Positions 44,520 to 56,700 of a stretch of 64,000 nt of DNA are shown in pieces (the first letter of the stretch is position 1; the number at the start of each line of letters is the position of its first letter). The notes beneath the pieces are model-generated. The model had not been told where the DNA came from and did no database searches. It saw only the letters and a list, made by a program, of their open reading frames with translations. The translations under genes and the position numbers were made by a program. Origin of the DNA: Cyrtodaria siliqua. Lineage: Eukaryota > Mollusca > Bivalvia > Adapedonta > Hiatellidae. The stretch covers positions 107,495-171,494 of the forward strand of contig JAWPHD010005075.1 in the NCBI GenBank assembly GCA_037043455.1, read 5' to 3'.

Positions 44520-45085
44520 TTGAAGAAGACATGTATACCAACCTAAGTAAATAATGTGCTTAATTTCAATAAGTGCTTATATTATGCTACGCATTATATG
44601 CTGAACAGTTTAGCATAACATTTTATGGACATGTATTATTAAAATATGAACATTGATATAATTGTTTGAAGGTGTTACAAATGTTAGGAAAGAATGTTTT
44701 ATCACCGACTTTGTTTTTTACAAATAACTTTGAAGCATTATAATCGGTCATATTTATATCACGGATCACCCGGGTTAGCCCTTTTTGGCGATATAGAGGA
44801 GTTTTCGGTTAAATATAGGCCAGACCAAATACTTGACTTGAGTTGTTTGTTTACAGCTTTAGTAGCACACTATCTTACCACGGGTTCATTAAAATGCAAC
44901 ATACCAAGTGCCATTTAAATCTAAGCAACTAGCGTAGTTAGTACATTCCAATTATCAGCGTCCTAAGCAAGGTCAAGTGCGTATTGAATAATTTACATAT
45001 GTATCGAGTTTGTTTTTATTATATATATCCTATCAGAGTTCTATTTTTTTATCTATGTTTTATACAAGTAAAATATAATTACACA
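44520..45085. other. Intergenic, no gene seen
   Basis: AT-rich, only short open frames. Confidence 0.4.
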
Positions 45086-45089
45086 ATTA

Positions 45090-45252
45090 TCCCACTGTAA
45101 GTGAGAAAGTGTCCATTCTTACGGGATGGCAGGAGGTATACAGTACTTGTTCTACACAGAAAAAAGTGGGTGGACTACCTCCACGAATAAAAATATCGAC
45201 CGTCATGTATAGCTTAAAAAATGTGCTGAAAATGACGTAAATCACCATTCAG
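45090..45252 (+). repeat. tRNA-Ser/Leu-type SINE, 5'-truncated plus copy
   Basis: AAGTGAGAAAGTGTCCATTC ... TACAGTACTTGTTCTAC ... CGACCGTCATGTATAGC ... GAAAATGACGTAAATCACCA, the body of the family without tRNA head. Confidence 0.8.
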
Positions 45253-45254
45253 TC

Positions 45255-46030
45255 AACCATCCTTTATATTCACGATTTGGTATCACATTTCTCTGTAGAG
45301 GCGTTATATAATATTGTGTTGGCGGATAAGCGTACATTGTCACTTTCATAAACTTTTTCTGTAATCGATACCGGATCATACATGCTTTGTATGTTCTATT
45401 TCGAGTTAAATGCAAGATTTTATATCTTTATACAAACTTAGATATTATCCTAACTGGAAAGTGTCTGTCTTGTTCACCATTTTTATGAAGTTTCTGATCG
45501 ATTCCGACAACTAAGTTTACATTAAACATATATGCTTATATGTAATGAAGGGTGGGTGTCCATTTTTTCTTCTCGACACTCGATAGAGATTGTGGACTAC
45601 AGATAACAGTAAATAAATATTCTCAATAACAGATAACAAAAAATAATTGTTGCCAACGACAGATAACATTAAATTAACCAATAACTTATAACAGTTAATA
45701 TTATTTTACAATAACAAATAACATAATGTTGATTTCGCCTATAACAGCTCAACAGAAATGACCCTTGCCCCTACTCCCGACCCCCACCCCACAGATACCC
45801 TCGTACATATATAGGCCTATATAGGTTGGTCTTCATAGGATTGTATATACGAGTGTAGTCCATCTACGTTAATATACATGAAGCTAATAAGCTTGGTTTA
45901 ATATTAACAGTAATAAAGATATGTAAATAAAATGTCTAATATTTCAATTGTCTTACCATGCGTACTGTCTCAAAACCGTTGTAAGGACGACAATAATCTT
46001 TTTTTTAGTGTTATATGCCATTTTGAGCAT
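45255..46030. other. Intergenic, no gene seen
   Basis: Repeated ATAACAGATAACA-like motifs at 45600-45730 form a weak tandem tract. Nothing else. Confidence 0.4.
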
Positions 46031-46037
46031 ACACAAC

Positions 46038-46040
46038 CGT

Positions 46041-46073
<33 letters not shown>

Positions 46074-46165
46074 CATCATCATCATCATCATCATTATCAT
46101 CATCAAAAGCATCATCATCATCATCAAAAGCATCATCAGCATCTTCAGCGTCAGCATCATCATAA
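46038..46165. repeat. (TCA)n imperfect microsatellite
   Basis: About 125 bp of CAT/TCA triplets with AAAGCA interruptions. Open frames of poly-Ser, poly-His and poly-Met on it are spurious. Confidence 0.92.
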
Positions 46166-46199
46166 AGACTTCAACATATAGTGAGCGAAATAAATTGCG

Positions 46200-46231
46200 A
46201 GAAAGAGAGATGCATGTAGAGAGACAGCGAT

Positions 46232-46280
<49 letters not shown>
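46200..46280. repeat. (GA)n microsatellite
   Basis: A GAGAGA run of about 45 bp within a purine-rich tract. Confidence 0.92.
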
Positions 46281-46282
<2 letters not shown>

Positions 46283-46966
46283 TATGCATACACAGGAACA
46301 GTAAAAATCAATCACTGTGGATGTATAATACATTAGACGACATAAAAGGAGAGGTAATACATATAAAATAAAGTACTCACTGAAATACAGTTAATCCTAC
46401 TTCAGACGAGATACAGTTAATCCTACTTCAGACGAGATAAATATTATGAACTGCTGAAGACACGGCTATTGCTGCAAACTGCCAATAAGATATGAGCACA
46501 GCTATTGAATTACATCCCAGATAATCAAACGTAGAAAACTTCCTGCTTAGGTGGTGGGAATCCCCTCTAAAAAAAAGAACTAACCGATACGTATAAGCTC
46601 TATATATATATATACTTCTTTAGTGTCATGAATTTACACCCGTGTCGCTCTAGTGATCGCGGATAGCGAATGCTATGTTCCCTATCAAATATTTTAATGT
46701 TCCCTATCACACGATGCATCAAAAGTAACCTTATTTGTTATTTGTTAACGAGTTCAAATACAACACTAACTTGTATGATCTCATATAGATTTTGTTTTGT
46801 TTTGTTTTGATTAAATGCATATAGTTTACATACACATTACAGAGGTTACATGTGCTTACATTAACAGCTATTTCGAAATGGTGTAACTTCATGGGAAACC
46901 CAATGATATATTTCACATTTGCTATAAATGCCCTTGAAACCATATTGCATTACAGGTGTGTCTTAA

Positions 46967-47230
46967 AGGTACACACGGCAATCTCGAAGAGGTCTCAGCC
47001 AAAATTAGCACATCCGTTTGTTAATCCAGCATCATTTTGACTTTAAAGCTGCTGGTATCTATAATTAAATAAAAAATAATATTTGGAGTTTTCTTTATTG
47101 TTATTCTACCATATTTTAAATATATTATTGGGGAAATATAATCAACAAACAATATTTATAATGTAATGATCTGTAAATTAGAAACAATAACTAAAAAATA
47201 ACGGGACTCCTAGAGTTTAAAACACAGGTG
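46967..47230. mobile_element. AGGGACAC-family MITE lacking its right end
   Basis: Starts AGGTACACACGGCAATCTCG after TTAA (46963-46966), with the family's interior and AACGGGACTCCTAGAG near the end, but no CCCTTTAA terminus. Confidence 0.6.
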
Positions 47231-47261
47231 TTAACATACAGGTATATGCTCAGGCTGACTA

Positions 47262-48880
47262 TAGAATGAATGAATGAATGAATGAATATAATTGTTTTTT
47301 TATTATCCTTGTCAATAGATCTAGAACGGGTCGAGGCCGTATACATTACGATTTTCATAATAGTTCATGCATTAAGTCTGATACGACTCATGAGCATATG
47401 ATAAAGCAATAAGCCTAAATCCCAATTTTAATAACTCTACAGATGAACAAAAATTAGTATATTTATTCACAAATGCAGACTTAATTCGTGTATGTGCCAA
47501 ATCCTGCTACCTAATTCTTCTACGTCGATCTAGCTTTTTGTATCGCTAGTCCTTTTTCCTTCTTAAATATGCCAAACAATGTCAATTTTATATATGTAAA
47601 TAATGTCAATTGTTTTTATCATATCGTGATTCTGTTTTATTTTCTTCTATGAAAATGATGCTAACCAGTTCCTTTTTGATATGATCAAAGGGGATAAATG
47701 ATTTTTCAATTTTGTTTTAACTAATGCTTTGTTTATTTTGTCAAATCTTACAATTCTCATTCTTAGTACATATTTTATAGATAGATTAGCATCATTTCCA
47801 TGTCTTAATGTGTAATATATATGCTAAAATCGTTAGAGTTTGATGTTATTAGCTACTTTGAAAATATGTTGATGGTTTTATAACTATAGTCTCTTATAAT
47901 TCTAATTAGAATGGCATGGCTATCTTATAATGTTTACGATGTTTTATTTATGTTTGTATTTATTGTAAACCATGATGAGATTTTAATAAAGAAATATATC
48001 TATGATTGATACTTCAACAAATACTCAAAATGACGTGTCAGTGTCATAATTTTGAGTATTTAAATAGTGTATATTGCTTGTCATGCTATTGTGTGTTGTT
48101 ATATGCATTAATCAACAACACACAACAGCATGACAAGCAATATGCACTATTTAAACGTAATTTTCGTTTCATGCATTATGATAATTCATATTTACGACAA
48201 TGGTGGTCAGAATCTAACTTTAAAGAATGCATTTATTGTAATAATCATTTATTGTAATAATCATTTATTGTAATAATTATTTATTGTAATTATGAGATAC
48301 TATTTGGATTAATAGAATTTTCAGTTGTCACAAAAGGTGTACCTAAAAGAAAACAATATTAACAAAAAATTCACACATGAGGGTAATAGTATTGTTTACC
48401 ATCACTTAACCGTTATATACAGATATGTTTCTTAAATCAAAGGCTTTGTATGTGTACAAAGCCAAATCTTTTATTTGTTTCTTATTTTATGATGTTATTA
48501 AATGAGTCAATTTGATCATGTTCGGTCTTCTATAAAAATATGATTTTAAGTACAGTTTTCTAAGGTCATTATATAAAGGACATTCAAATAAAAAAAATGG
48601 TATTTGTCCTCTAACACATTGCATAATTTGCATTTTCTGTTTTCTGTCGGGGTTTTATTTGGGTTATTCCACCTAACAGCTACTATTTCCACAGCCTATG
48701 AGAAAACACTCTAAGTTTTGTAAGTGCTTTTCTAAATTTGATAATGTTCACAGTATCTAGATAAGATTGTAATTTAAATTCGGAGAAACTTGTATAAAAT
48801 ATTGCTCTGCTAGAACTTTGTATTCTTTCATCCAGTTTTCTACAAAATTATCTTTAAGGCGTTGCTTCAAGATAGATAAT
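47262..48880 (-). mobile_element. Decayed LINE, 3' part, minus strand
   Basis: The (GAAT)n run at 47262-47290 is the inverse of an (ATTC)n tail, preceded on the minus strand by a long AT-rich 3' region. At about 48660-48440 the minus strand reads KLCNVLEDKYHF and, in another frame, FECPLYNDLRKLYLKSYF, the Cys/His segment near the C-terminus of many LINE reverse transcriptases. Frameshifted and degenerate. Confidence 0.5.
48066..48158. repeat. 36-bp-arm palindrome
   Basis: ATAGTGTATATTGCTTGTCA ... GTGTGTTGTT and its inverse AACAACACACAACAGCATGA ... GCACTAT are separated by about 14 bp, with few mismatches. It can form a cruciform or RNA hairpin and lies inside the decayed LINE region. Confidence 0.85.
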
Positions 48881-49050
48881 TGTAAACCTTCGCCTCTCAA
48901 CGCTGCGGGTTCGAATCCCACTGGGAGCTCGACTTGTAAGTGAGGAAGTGTCGATTCTTACGGATGTCGGGAGGGGTACAGTACTGGTTCTACCAAGGAA
49001 CAGTGCCTGCCTCCACCACAAAAAAATCGACCGTCATATATAACCTTACA

Positions 49051-50400
49051 TGGTTCAAGTCTTATCTTACAAATAGAACTCAAGCGGTGAACTTAAACGG
49101 TGTTCTCTCTGATAAGCAAATTCCCGCAAGGGTCTATTCTAGGGCCTCTTTTATTTATTTTATTCATAAATGACTTGCCTATGTATGTACAGGATAATGT
49201 TTCAAACGTTGATATGTATGCAGATGATACTACAATATATGGCATAAATAAATCTAAATTAGACGTTGAAATGAATTTACAAGCTGCTTTGAATAACGTC
49301 AGTACATGGTGTCTAAACAATGGTATGGTATTAAATGCTTCAAAAACAAAAGTAATATTGATAACGACACCCCAGAAACGGACAAGATTAGTTAATCAAC
49401 CTCTTAATTTGAAATATAAAGACTTAAATCTGGAAATCACAACAGGTGATACAATTCTTGGCATATATATAAATGAAAACCTTAAATGGGATACGCATAT
49501 AAAATTTCTTAGGAAGAAAATATCTAGTAATTTGTGGCTATTATCAAGAATTAAAGTATTTATTCCTGTTAATTATAGAATAATGTTTTACAAAGCCTAT
49601 GTCCAACCACATCTTGACTATTGTAGTATCATTTGGGGTAGTACAAAACAATCAAATATCCAGGTTTTAGTGCGATTACAACGAAGAGCATGTCGTATCA
49701 TTCTAGGTGAACAATATACCACTTTAAGCGAGGCTTTACATATAATTAATTCTCTTAATATTGAACAGAGGGTTTCACTTCATAAAGCCAAATTTATGTA
49801 CAGGGTATCGCAAAATGCAGTCCCGTCATATATTCAAAATATGTTCAATTACAATGTCAGGCGTCCAAATCATTTACGTTCTTCAAATAAATCGGATTTT
49901 TTAATACCCAAACTAAATATAGAACTTTTTAAAGGGAGTATGTCTTACTCTGGGGTAAAAGTATGGAATAACATTCCAAATAAAATAAGACAGAGCGAAA
50001 GTATTAAAAGTTTCACAGTAAATTATACTAAGTGGATAAATTCGAATCAACAGTCATAAAGCTAACATTGTAAATATGGCCATATGTAAGTCTGTAAGTT
50101 AAACCTCTGCCGCCATATGTATGTATTATGTTGTTGTGTAACATTGTTATCATGTTGATCATGTTTATGAATAATGCTAACTTTGAATTTGTTATGCTGA
50201 TTGTTATATTGCTATATAATTATGTATTTGTATGTATGTAAATATTGCTTTAGAGGGCCCCAAGGAAGATTAGTTTATACTAATTGGGTTACCCTCTGTA
50301 AATAAAGACTTTCATTCATTCATTCATTCATTCATTCATTCATTCATTCATTTCATTCATTTCATTCATTTCATTCATTTCATTCATTTCATTCATTCAT
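49051..50400 (+). mobile_element. 5'-truncated LINE with (ATTC)n tail
   Basis: Starts within the reverse transcriptase (WFKSYLTNRTQAVNLNGV), runs to ORF end at 50059, then a 3' UTR with a GAGGGCCCCAAGGAAGATTA / GGGTTACCCTC hairpin, AAATAAAGAC and (ATTC)n / (TTTCATTC)n. The flank match is ACATG (left) and ACCTG (right), a possible short target duplication. CR1/L2/Jockey-like by its C-terminal features. Confidence 0.85.
49119..50059 (+). pseudogene. LINE reverse-transcriptase, C-terminal part
   Basis: PQGSILGPLLFILFINDLP, the catalytic-type YADDTTIY, LNASKTKVI, a thumb-like segment YVQPHLDYCSIIWG then LQRRACRIILG, and the C-terminal VKVWNNIPNKIRQSESIKSF. About 313 residues are open. The upstream part (QAVNLNGVLSDKQ) is in another frame, so a single-base frameshift lies near 49118 just before the PQGS box. 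Fingers and endonuclease are absent; the copy is dead. Confidence 0.85.
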
Positions 50401-50439
50401 ACCTGTGTTGAAAATGACGTAAACAACAATAATAACAAA

Positions 50440-50915
50440 CAGATAGATAAACATATGTTCACGTTCCCTACACCATGTAAACACCATACCTCATATAATC
50501 CTAAACGGGATAAACTATCTTTTACAAAAGACGCCCAGTTCGATTTAAAAGGCAGCTTAGTCATATCTACCAACATCATCATGTAAATAACAAATATCAA
50601 GTCGAGTATAATTATTTTTTTCCTAATTTTTAATATGCACGACTGCGGAAGATAGATTGCGTATTTAATGAAACAGTCGACACAGCAATACATAATTTCA
50701 ATACAATATCGCGATAACTCATGTGAACTAATGTACAAATACGTTGTATCCCGTGTTCACTGCGCTGATGCATATACGTGAAAGCTCGCAGTGCCAAATA
50801 GCTTATTTATATTACATTTAATGTGTACACAACCATTGACTTAAAAGATCGCTTAACATTTTACTGGAGGGTACAATACAAATGGGTTGTTTCAATTATT
50901 AACTGGGACATTGAG
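50440..50915. other. Intergenic, no gene seen
   Basis: A short minus-strand open frame (50397-50738) ends in low-complexity hydrophobic sequence and begins inside repeats; not credible. Confidence 0.4.
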
Positions 50916-50919
50916 TGAT

Positions 50920-51300
50920 TTAAAGTAGTTATCCCGCTAGGTACAGTCAACTTTTACAACATACGTACATCGTTTCTAAACCTACTGATGACGAGGTATA
51001 TATATATTTTAAGAATCCAAACTCTACAAACACAGTATAAACGGTTTAACCAGCCCGGCCACACCCCAAAACCGGAGCATCGAATTAAGAGATTTATTTT
51101 ACGCATATTCAGTCATGGGTATTTTAAGAAATCATGAATAAAACTTGACTTTTAAAAGGCACATATACATTATTCTGTGACCTGAATACCTGGACGAAGT
51201 TTTGATACACAGTTAGTTTTGATACACAGTTAGTTTTGATACACAGTTAGTTTTGTAGTGAACTTGTATTACTCTTTGGCGGGTTAGTTTTTTTAAAGGC
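50920..51300 (-). repeat. Dispersed repeat (GGCCTGGCTGG family), copy 3
   Basis: Minus colinear with 39018-39355 (CTAAACCTACTGATGACGAG, TATAAACGGTTTAACCAGCC, TTTGGCGGGTTAG). It contains four tandem 17-bp units AGTTTTGATACACAGTT at 51195-51253. Confidence 0.75.
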
Positions 51301-51812
51301 AATTATGGTAAACGTATAAACAAATACTCAACACAAAGTCTGTATTTTCTCCGTTTCAGCTGAAAATAAACTGTGGCTTTAAAGACTTGTTTTGTAGAAG
51401 CAGAAACATTTCAAAATGGAAAGCCTAAAACAAAAACTAGTAGGGACATATACATACAGATCCCATGCAATTGTAGAAGAATCTCGGTTCTATTTAATTA
51501 TAGACAATACATTTAAATCCATTATTTATAATCTTTGTGCATGATTTACTTAACTGCATACAGTATTAAAATATATGAAATACTGATCCTATAACTGACA
51601 TGCTATAGAATACTATAAATATTTACCTTACTCAATAGGATACCACAGTTTTTGTGGTAATTTAATATTTCATGAACTTAAGTAGAGTTTTAATAATGGA
51701 CGTTCTAGTAGACACATGACGCGTATATATATCTTGGAAATCCAAAAATCGGAATTGTATATATTTACCACCATGTACATAACATATTTTATTGTTGAGT
51801 TTCATTGTTTAA

Positions 51813-52019
51813 AGGGACACACGACAATCTTGATTTTTAAACTCGCGGGATTCTATTCAAAGCAGTATAACACTTCTGGATTTTTTGCGCCAATGATATA
51901 TTTACCCTTATGGTAGAAAAAGGCAGAACATTTGAACATTTGAAATTGTATTGGCTTTTATTTCAGTTAATAATTAGAGTTGCTAATTTCAAACTATTTC
52001 AAGATGGAAGTGTGTCCCT
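51813..52019. mobile_element. TTAA-flanked MITE, AGGGACAC family, short copy
   Basis: AGGGACACACGACAATCTTG ... CAAGATGGAAGTGTGTCCCT, TTAA at 51809-51812 and 52020-52023. Only 207 bp, with an internal deletion relative to the 313-317-bp copies. Confidence 0.85.
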
Positions 52020-52138
52020 TTAAGATGCAAAATGACGCATAACAATACGTATTGATGGAGAACCACAAAGGTAGAAACAAATAAAACACAATGGAATTAG
52101 CGTTGTGGAATCGGGTAATAGTTAGAATTTGGTAGGCA

Positions 52139-52660
52139 ATGCTTCATGCACGGTTATTCAACAATACACATATATTTACATTCACTTTATCCTTTCTGGT
52201 AAAATTCTTGTCTGATTTAGAAAAAAAACACTTCACTTTCAAGGAGGCGGAGCTACTGCGTAGACATACAATGTATTTCGATAGAAATTGTTTAAACAAT
52301 GAACATGATCACCTTCATACAATCTTCAGTAAACTTGTAAGAAAATGTATCAAAAGGTCACACGACTCTTTCAACGCACTGCATGGTTTTGTAGTTGACC
52401 TATTTAAAGTTCGCCACTATGCTTTCCTCTATGATGACATATTACCCTATGATAAGATGTCTACTGAAATCCTGAAAAGGAAGGAAACGTTTACTTTTTG
52501 TCTTTATTCTTGTCTAGTCGTGCCCTTAAGTGTTTATTCTCTTGTTAATCTGTTTTATGCATTATTACTTTGTAACTTTCTATGTTTTTTAAATTTTGTT
52601 TATAGGGGATATATTTCCTTATTTACACTACCTCGTTTAATTGGGACGACAATAGGGTAA
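52139..52660 (+). CDS. Unrecognised ORF, 173 aa
   Basis: The central part (about residues 25-115) has a protein-like, Lys/Glu/His-rich composition (KKHFTFKEAELLRRHTMYF, then FSKLVRKCIKRSHDSF) that suggests a helical domain. The last third is hydrophobic. A TTGTCTGATTTAG acceptor just before the charged part suggests it could be an exon rather than an intronless gene. It could also be chance or relic sequence in this AT-rich interval. I do not recognise a family. Confidence 0.25.
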   Translation: MLHARLFNNTHIFTFTLSFLVKFLSDLEKKHFTFKEAELLRRHTMYFDRNCLNNEHDHLHTIFSKLVRKCIKRSHDSFNALHGFVVDLFKVRHYAFLYDDILPYDKMSTEILKRKETFTFCLYSCLVVPLSVYSLVNLFYALLLCNFLCFLNFVYRGYISLFTLPRLIGTTIG

Positions 52661-52661
52661 G

Positions 52662-53555
52662 CGTGAGGTTTGATGCACCCTAGAGCCTGGTTGAACACCC
52701 ACCCCCACCTCCCCAAAAGCGTTTTTTTGCCATTGACCGTATTGACCGTTCCAAGGCGGAACCACTGTTGGAACCCCTGTTGGAACCCCTGTTGTCGACC
52801 AGTTATGTTTGTGCTGTTGCATACTTCGCTGCTTATTTACCCTTGCCACTAAATGTTTGGTTTATAAATACGTGTTCTTTATTGGCTGTTGATTGTGAAT
52901 GCTACATTTCATGTGTCGACTTTTCGTCAAATTCTAAATTAAGATGCAATATCACGATTACCAATTAACCGTATCAGTATCCGTTTGCAACGATTCACCG
53001 CACGGTTGTTTAAGCGTGTTACAGTTTCCTTCTTCATAACTTTATATTGATGACATTGATGAGATTTAATAATTATTTAAATATATATTATATTATTTAC
53101 ATTTAAATATTTAGTAATTATGACAAATTCCGATAAATGTTATCATAATGTTACATGGGGTAATTTATAAGTACGTATAAGAGTCGAACAGGAAATGCAA
53201 AATTCACAGAACACAACCACCCAAAACTACACCATGAAACCAAACAACAACCACAAGGACACATATGAACAAAGTATGCGACACCACAAACATAAACTGG
53301 TTGCCACTATATAGAGGTACCGCATTGGAACGGGCAGTTTCAAAAAGGCCGTGTGTTTTATGTAGGTTCTAGAGTGCACAAAAGCTCACACTTACCCAAT
53401 TGTCATCCCAGTTAAGCGGGAGAGTGTAAATAAAGAAACACCTGTCAGACTTTATCCGCTATCAAACTAAAAGTAAAATACAAAGATGATCATGTATATA
53501 TGAATATGAAATATATTTGATGCATCGAACACAAACAAGAGAAGAAATCTTGTCG
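52662..53555. other. Intergenic, no gene seen
   Basis: Contains a short GGAACCCCTGTT duplication near 52768. Otherwise AT-rich with no exon signature. Confidence 0.4.
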
Positions 53556-53795
53556 TCTCGGTTTTATTAAAGACCGTTCATGACAGGTAATATATATGCA
53601 TCACCTCCAACGCTCACTACAACCAGCTTGAGCAGTATTCTACTTTAAAGGTTAGACTTGATAATACCAAAGGATCAGTAAGAATAAACGCGACTAATTT
53701 TCAGCGCGGCGGTTCTTTTTACGGTCACCGAAGTTACTGTGGATATCAAAACTATTGACAAGGGGATTATGCGAAATCAAGAAGCAACAGTTGTA
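53555..53795 (+). mobile_element. Short element with direct terminal repeats (copy 3), adjoining the 22-bp array
   Basis: CTCGGTTTTATTAAAG ... AGCAGTATTCTACTTTAAAG ... GCGCGGCGGTTC ... TTGACAAGGGGATTATGCGA ... CAAGAAGCAACAG matches copy 2 at 16389-16735. Its right direct-repeat motif (GAAGCAACA) runs straight into the first 22-bp unit. Confidence 0.6.
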
Positions 53796-56700
53796 TATAT
53801 TATTTGTAACAGTTGTATATAGTATCTGTAACAGTTGTATATATTATTTGTAACAGTTGTATATAGTATCTGTAACAGTTGTATATAGTATTTGTAACAG
53901 TTGTATATAGTATCTGTAACAGTTGTATATAGTATATGTAACAGTTGTATATAGTATTTGTAACAGTTGTATATAGTATTTGTAACAGTTGTTATATAGT
54001 ATCTGCAACAGTTGTATATAGTATTTGTAAAGTTGTATATAGTATCTGTAACAGTTGTATACGGTATCTGTAACAGTTTTATATAGTATCTGTAACAGTT
54101 GTATATAGTATTTGTAACAGTTGTATATAGTATTTGTAACAGTTGTATATAGTATCTGTAACAGTTGTATATAGTATTTGTAACAGTTGTATATAGTATC
54201 TGTAACAGTTGTATATAGTATTTGAAACAGGTTTTATATATTATCTGTAACAGTTGTATATAGTATTTGTAACAGTTGTATATAGTATCTGTAACAGTTG
54301 TATACGGTATCTGTAACAGTTTTATATAGTATCTGTAACAGTTGTATATAGTATCTGTAACAGTTGTATATAGTATCTGTAACAGTTGTATATAGTATAT
54401 GTAACAGTTGTTTATAGTATTTGTAACAGTTGTATATAGTATCTGTAACAGTTGTATATAATATTTGTAACAGTTGTATATAGTATCTGTAACAGTTGTA
54501 TATAGTATTTGTAACAGTTGTATATAGTATCTGTAACAGTTGTATATAGTATTTGAAACAGTTGTATATAGTATCTGTAACAGTTTTATATAGTATCTGT
54601 AACAGTTGTATATAGTATTTGTAACAGTTGTATATAGTATCTATAACATTTGTATATTGTATTTGTAACAGTTGTATATAGTATCTGTAAAAGTTGTATA
54701 TAGTATTTGTTACAGTTGTTATATAGTATCTGTAACAGTTGTATATAGTATCTGTAACAGTTGTATATAATATCTGTAACAGTTGTATATAGTATTTGTA
54801 ACAGTTGTTATATAGTATCTGTAACAGTTGTATATAGTATTTGTAACAGTTTTATATAGTATCTGTAACAGTTGTATACGGTATCTGTAACAGTTTTATA
54901 TAGTATCTGTAACAGTTGTATATAGTATTTGAAACAGTTGTATATAGTATTTGTAACAGTTGTATATAGTATATGTAACAGTTGTATATAGTATTTGTAA
55001 CAGTTGTATATAGTATATGTAACAGTTGTATATAGTATTTGTAACAGTTGTTATATAGTATCTGTAACAGTTGTATATAGTATTTGTAACAGTTGTATAT
55101 AGTATCTGTAACAGTTGTATACGGTATCAGTTGTATATAGTATTTGTAACAGTTGTATACAGTATCTGTAACAGTTGTATATAGTATATGTAACAGTTGT
55201 ATATAGTATTTGTAACAGATGTATATAGTATTTGTAACAGTTGTATATAGTATATGTAATAGTTGTATATAGTATTTGTAACAGTTGTATATAGTATTTG
55301 TAACAGTTGTATATAGTATCTGTAACAGTTGTATATAGTATTTGTAACAGTTGTATATAGTATATGTAACAGTTGTATATAGTATCTGTAACAGTTGTAT
55401 ATAGTATTTGTAACAGTTGTATATAGTATCTGTAACAGTTGTATATAGTATCTGTAACAGTTGTATATAGTATTTGTAACAGTTGTATATAGTATCTGTA
55501 AGAGTTGTATACGGTATCAGTTGTATATAGTATTTGTAACATTTGTATATAGTATCTGTAACAGTTGTATACGGTATCAGTTGTATATAGTATTTGTAAC
55601 AGTTGTATATGGTATCTGTAACAGTTGTATATAGTATCTGTAACAGTTGTATATAGTATTTGTAACAGTTGTATATATTATCTGTAACAGTTGTATACGG
55701 TATCTGTAACAGTTGTATATAGTATTTGTAACAGTTGTATATAGTATCTGTAACAGTTGTATACGGTATCAGTTGTATATAGTATTTGTAACAGTTGTAT
55801 ATGGTATCTGTAACAGTTGTATATGGTATCTGTAACAGTTGTCTATAGTATCTGTAACAGTTGTATACGGTATCTGTAACATTTGTATATATTATCTGTA
55901 ACAGTTGTATATAGTATTTGTAACAGTTGTATATAGTATCTGTAACAGTTGTATACGGTATATGTAACAGTTGTATATAGCATCTGTAACAGTTGCATAT
56001 AGTATTTGTAACAGTTGCATACAGTATCTGTAACAGTTGCATATAGTATTTGTAACAGTTGCATATAGTATCTGTAACAGTTGTATATAGTATCTGTAAC
56101 AGTTGTATATGGTATCTGTAACAGTTGCATATAGTATCTGTAACAGTTGCATATAGTATCTGTAACAGTTGTATATGGTATCTGTAACAGTTGTATATGG
56201 TATCTGTAACAGTTGTATATAGTATCTGTAACAGTCGTATATAGTATTTGTAACAGTCGTATACAGTATCTGTAACAGTCGTATATAGTATCTGTAACAG
56301 TTGTATATAGTATTTGTAACAGTTGTATATAGTATCTGTAACAGTTGTATATAGTATCTGAAACAGTTTTATATAGTATCTGTAACAGTTGTATACAGTA
56401 TTTGTAACAGTTGTATACGGTATCTGTAACAGTTGTATATAGTATATGTAACAGTTGTATATAGCATCTGTATCAGTTGTATATAGTATCTGCAACAGTT
56501 GTATATAATATCTGTAACAGTCGTATATAGTATCTGTAACAGTCGTATATAGTATCTGTAACAGTCGTATATAGTATCTGTAACAGTTGTATATAGTATC
56601 TGTAACAGTTGTATATAGTATATGTAACAGTTGTATATAGTATCTCTAACAGTTGTATATAGTATCTGTAACAGTTTTATATAGTATTTGTAAGAGTTGT

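Larger units (their letters stand above)
48885..50436 (+). repeat. tRNA-Ser/Leu-type SINE split by a LINE
   Basis: The left part 48885-49050 runs from the B box GGGTTCGAATCCC to CATATATAACCTTACATG. The right part resumes at about 50401 with CTGTGTTGAAAATGACGTAA, exactly the continuation seen in intact copies. The LINE lies between. Confidence 0.82.

Noticed and set aside
45932..46289. Poly-Ser, poly-His and poly-Met ORFs
   Set aside because: Low-complexity (TCA)n and (GA)n tracts read in different frames.
54852..56495. 547-codon ORF on the minus strand (and similar ORFs at 55051-60027)
   Set aside because: It is the 22-bp satellite read through; the unit has no stops in any minus frame. No start context, splice sites or non-repeat sequence support a protein.
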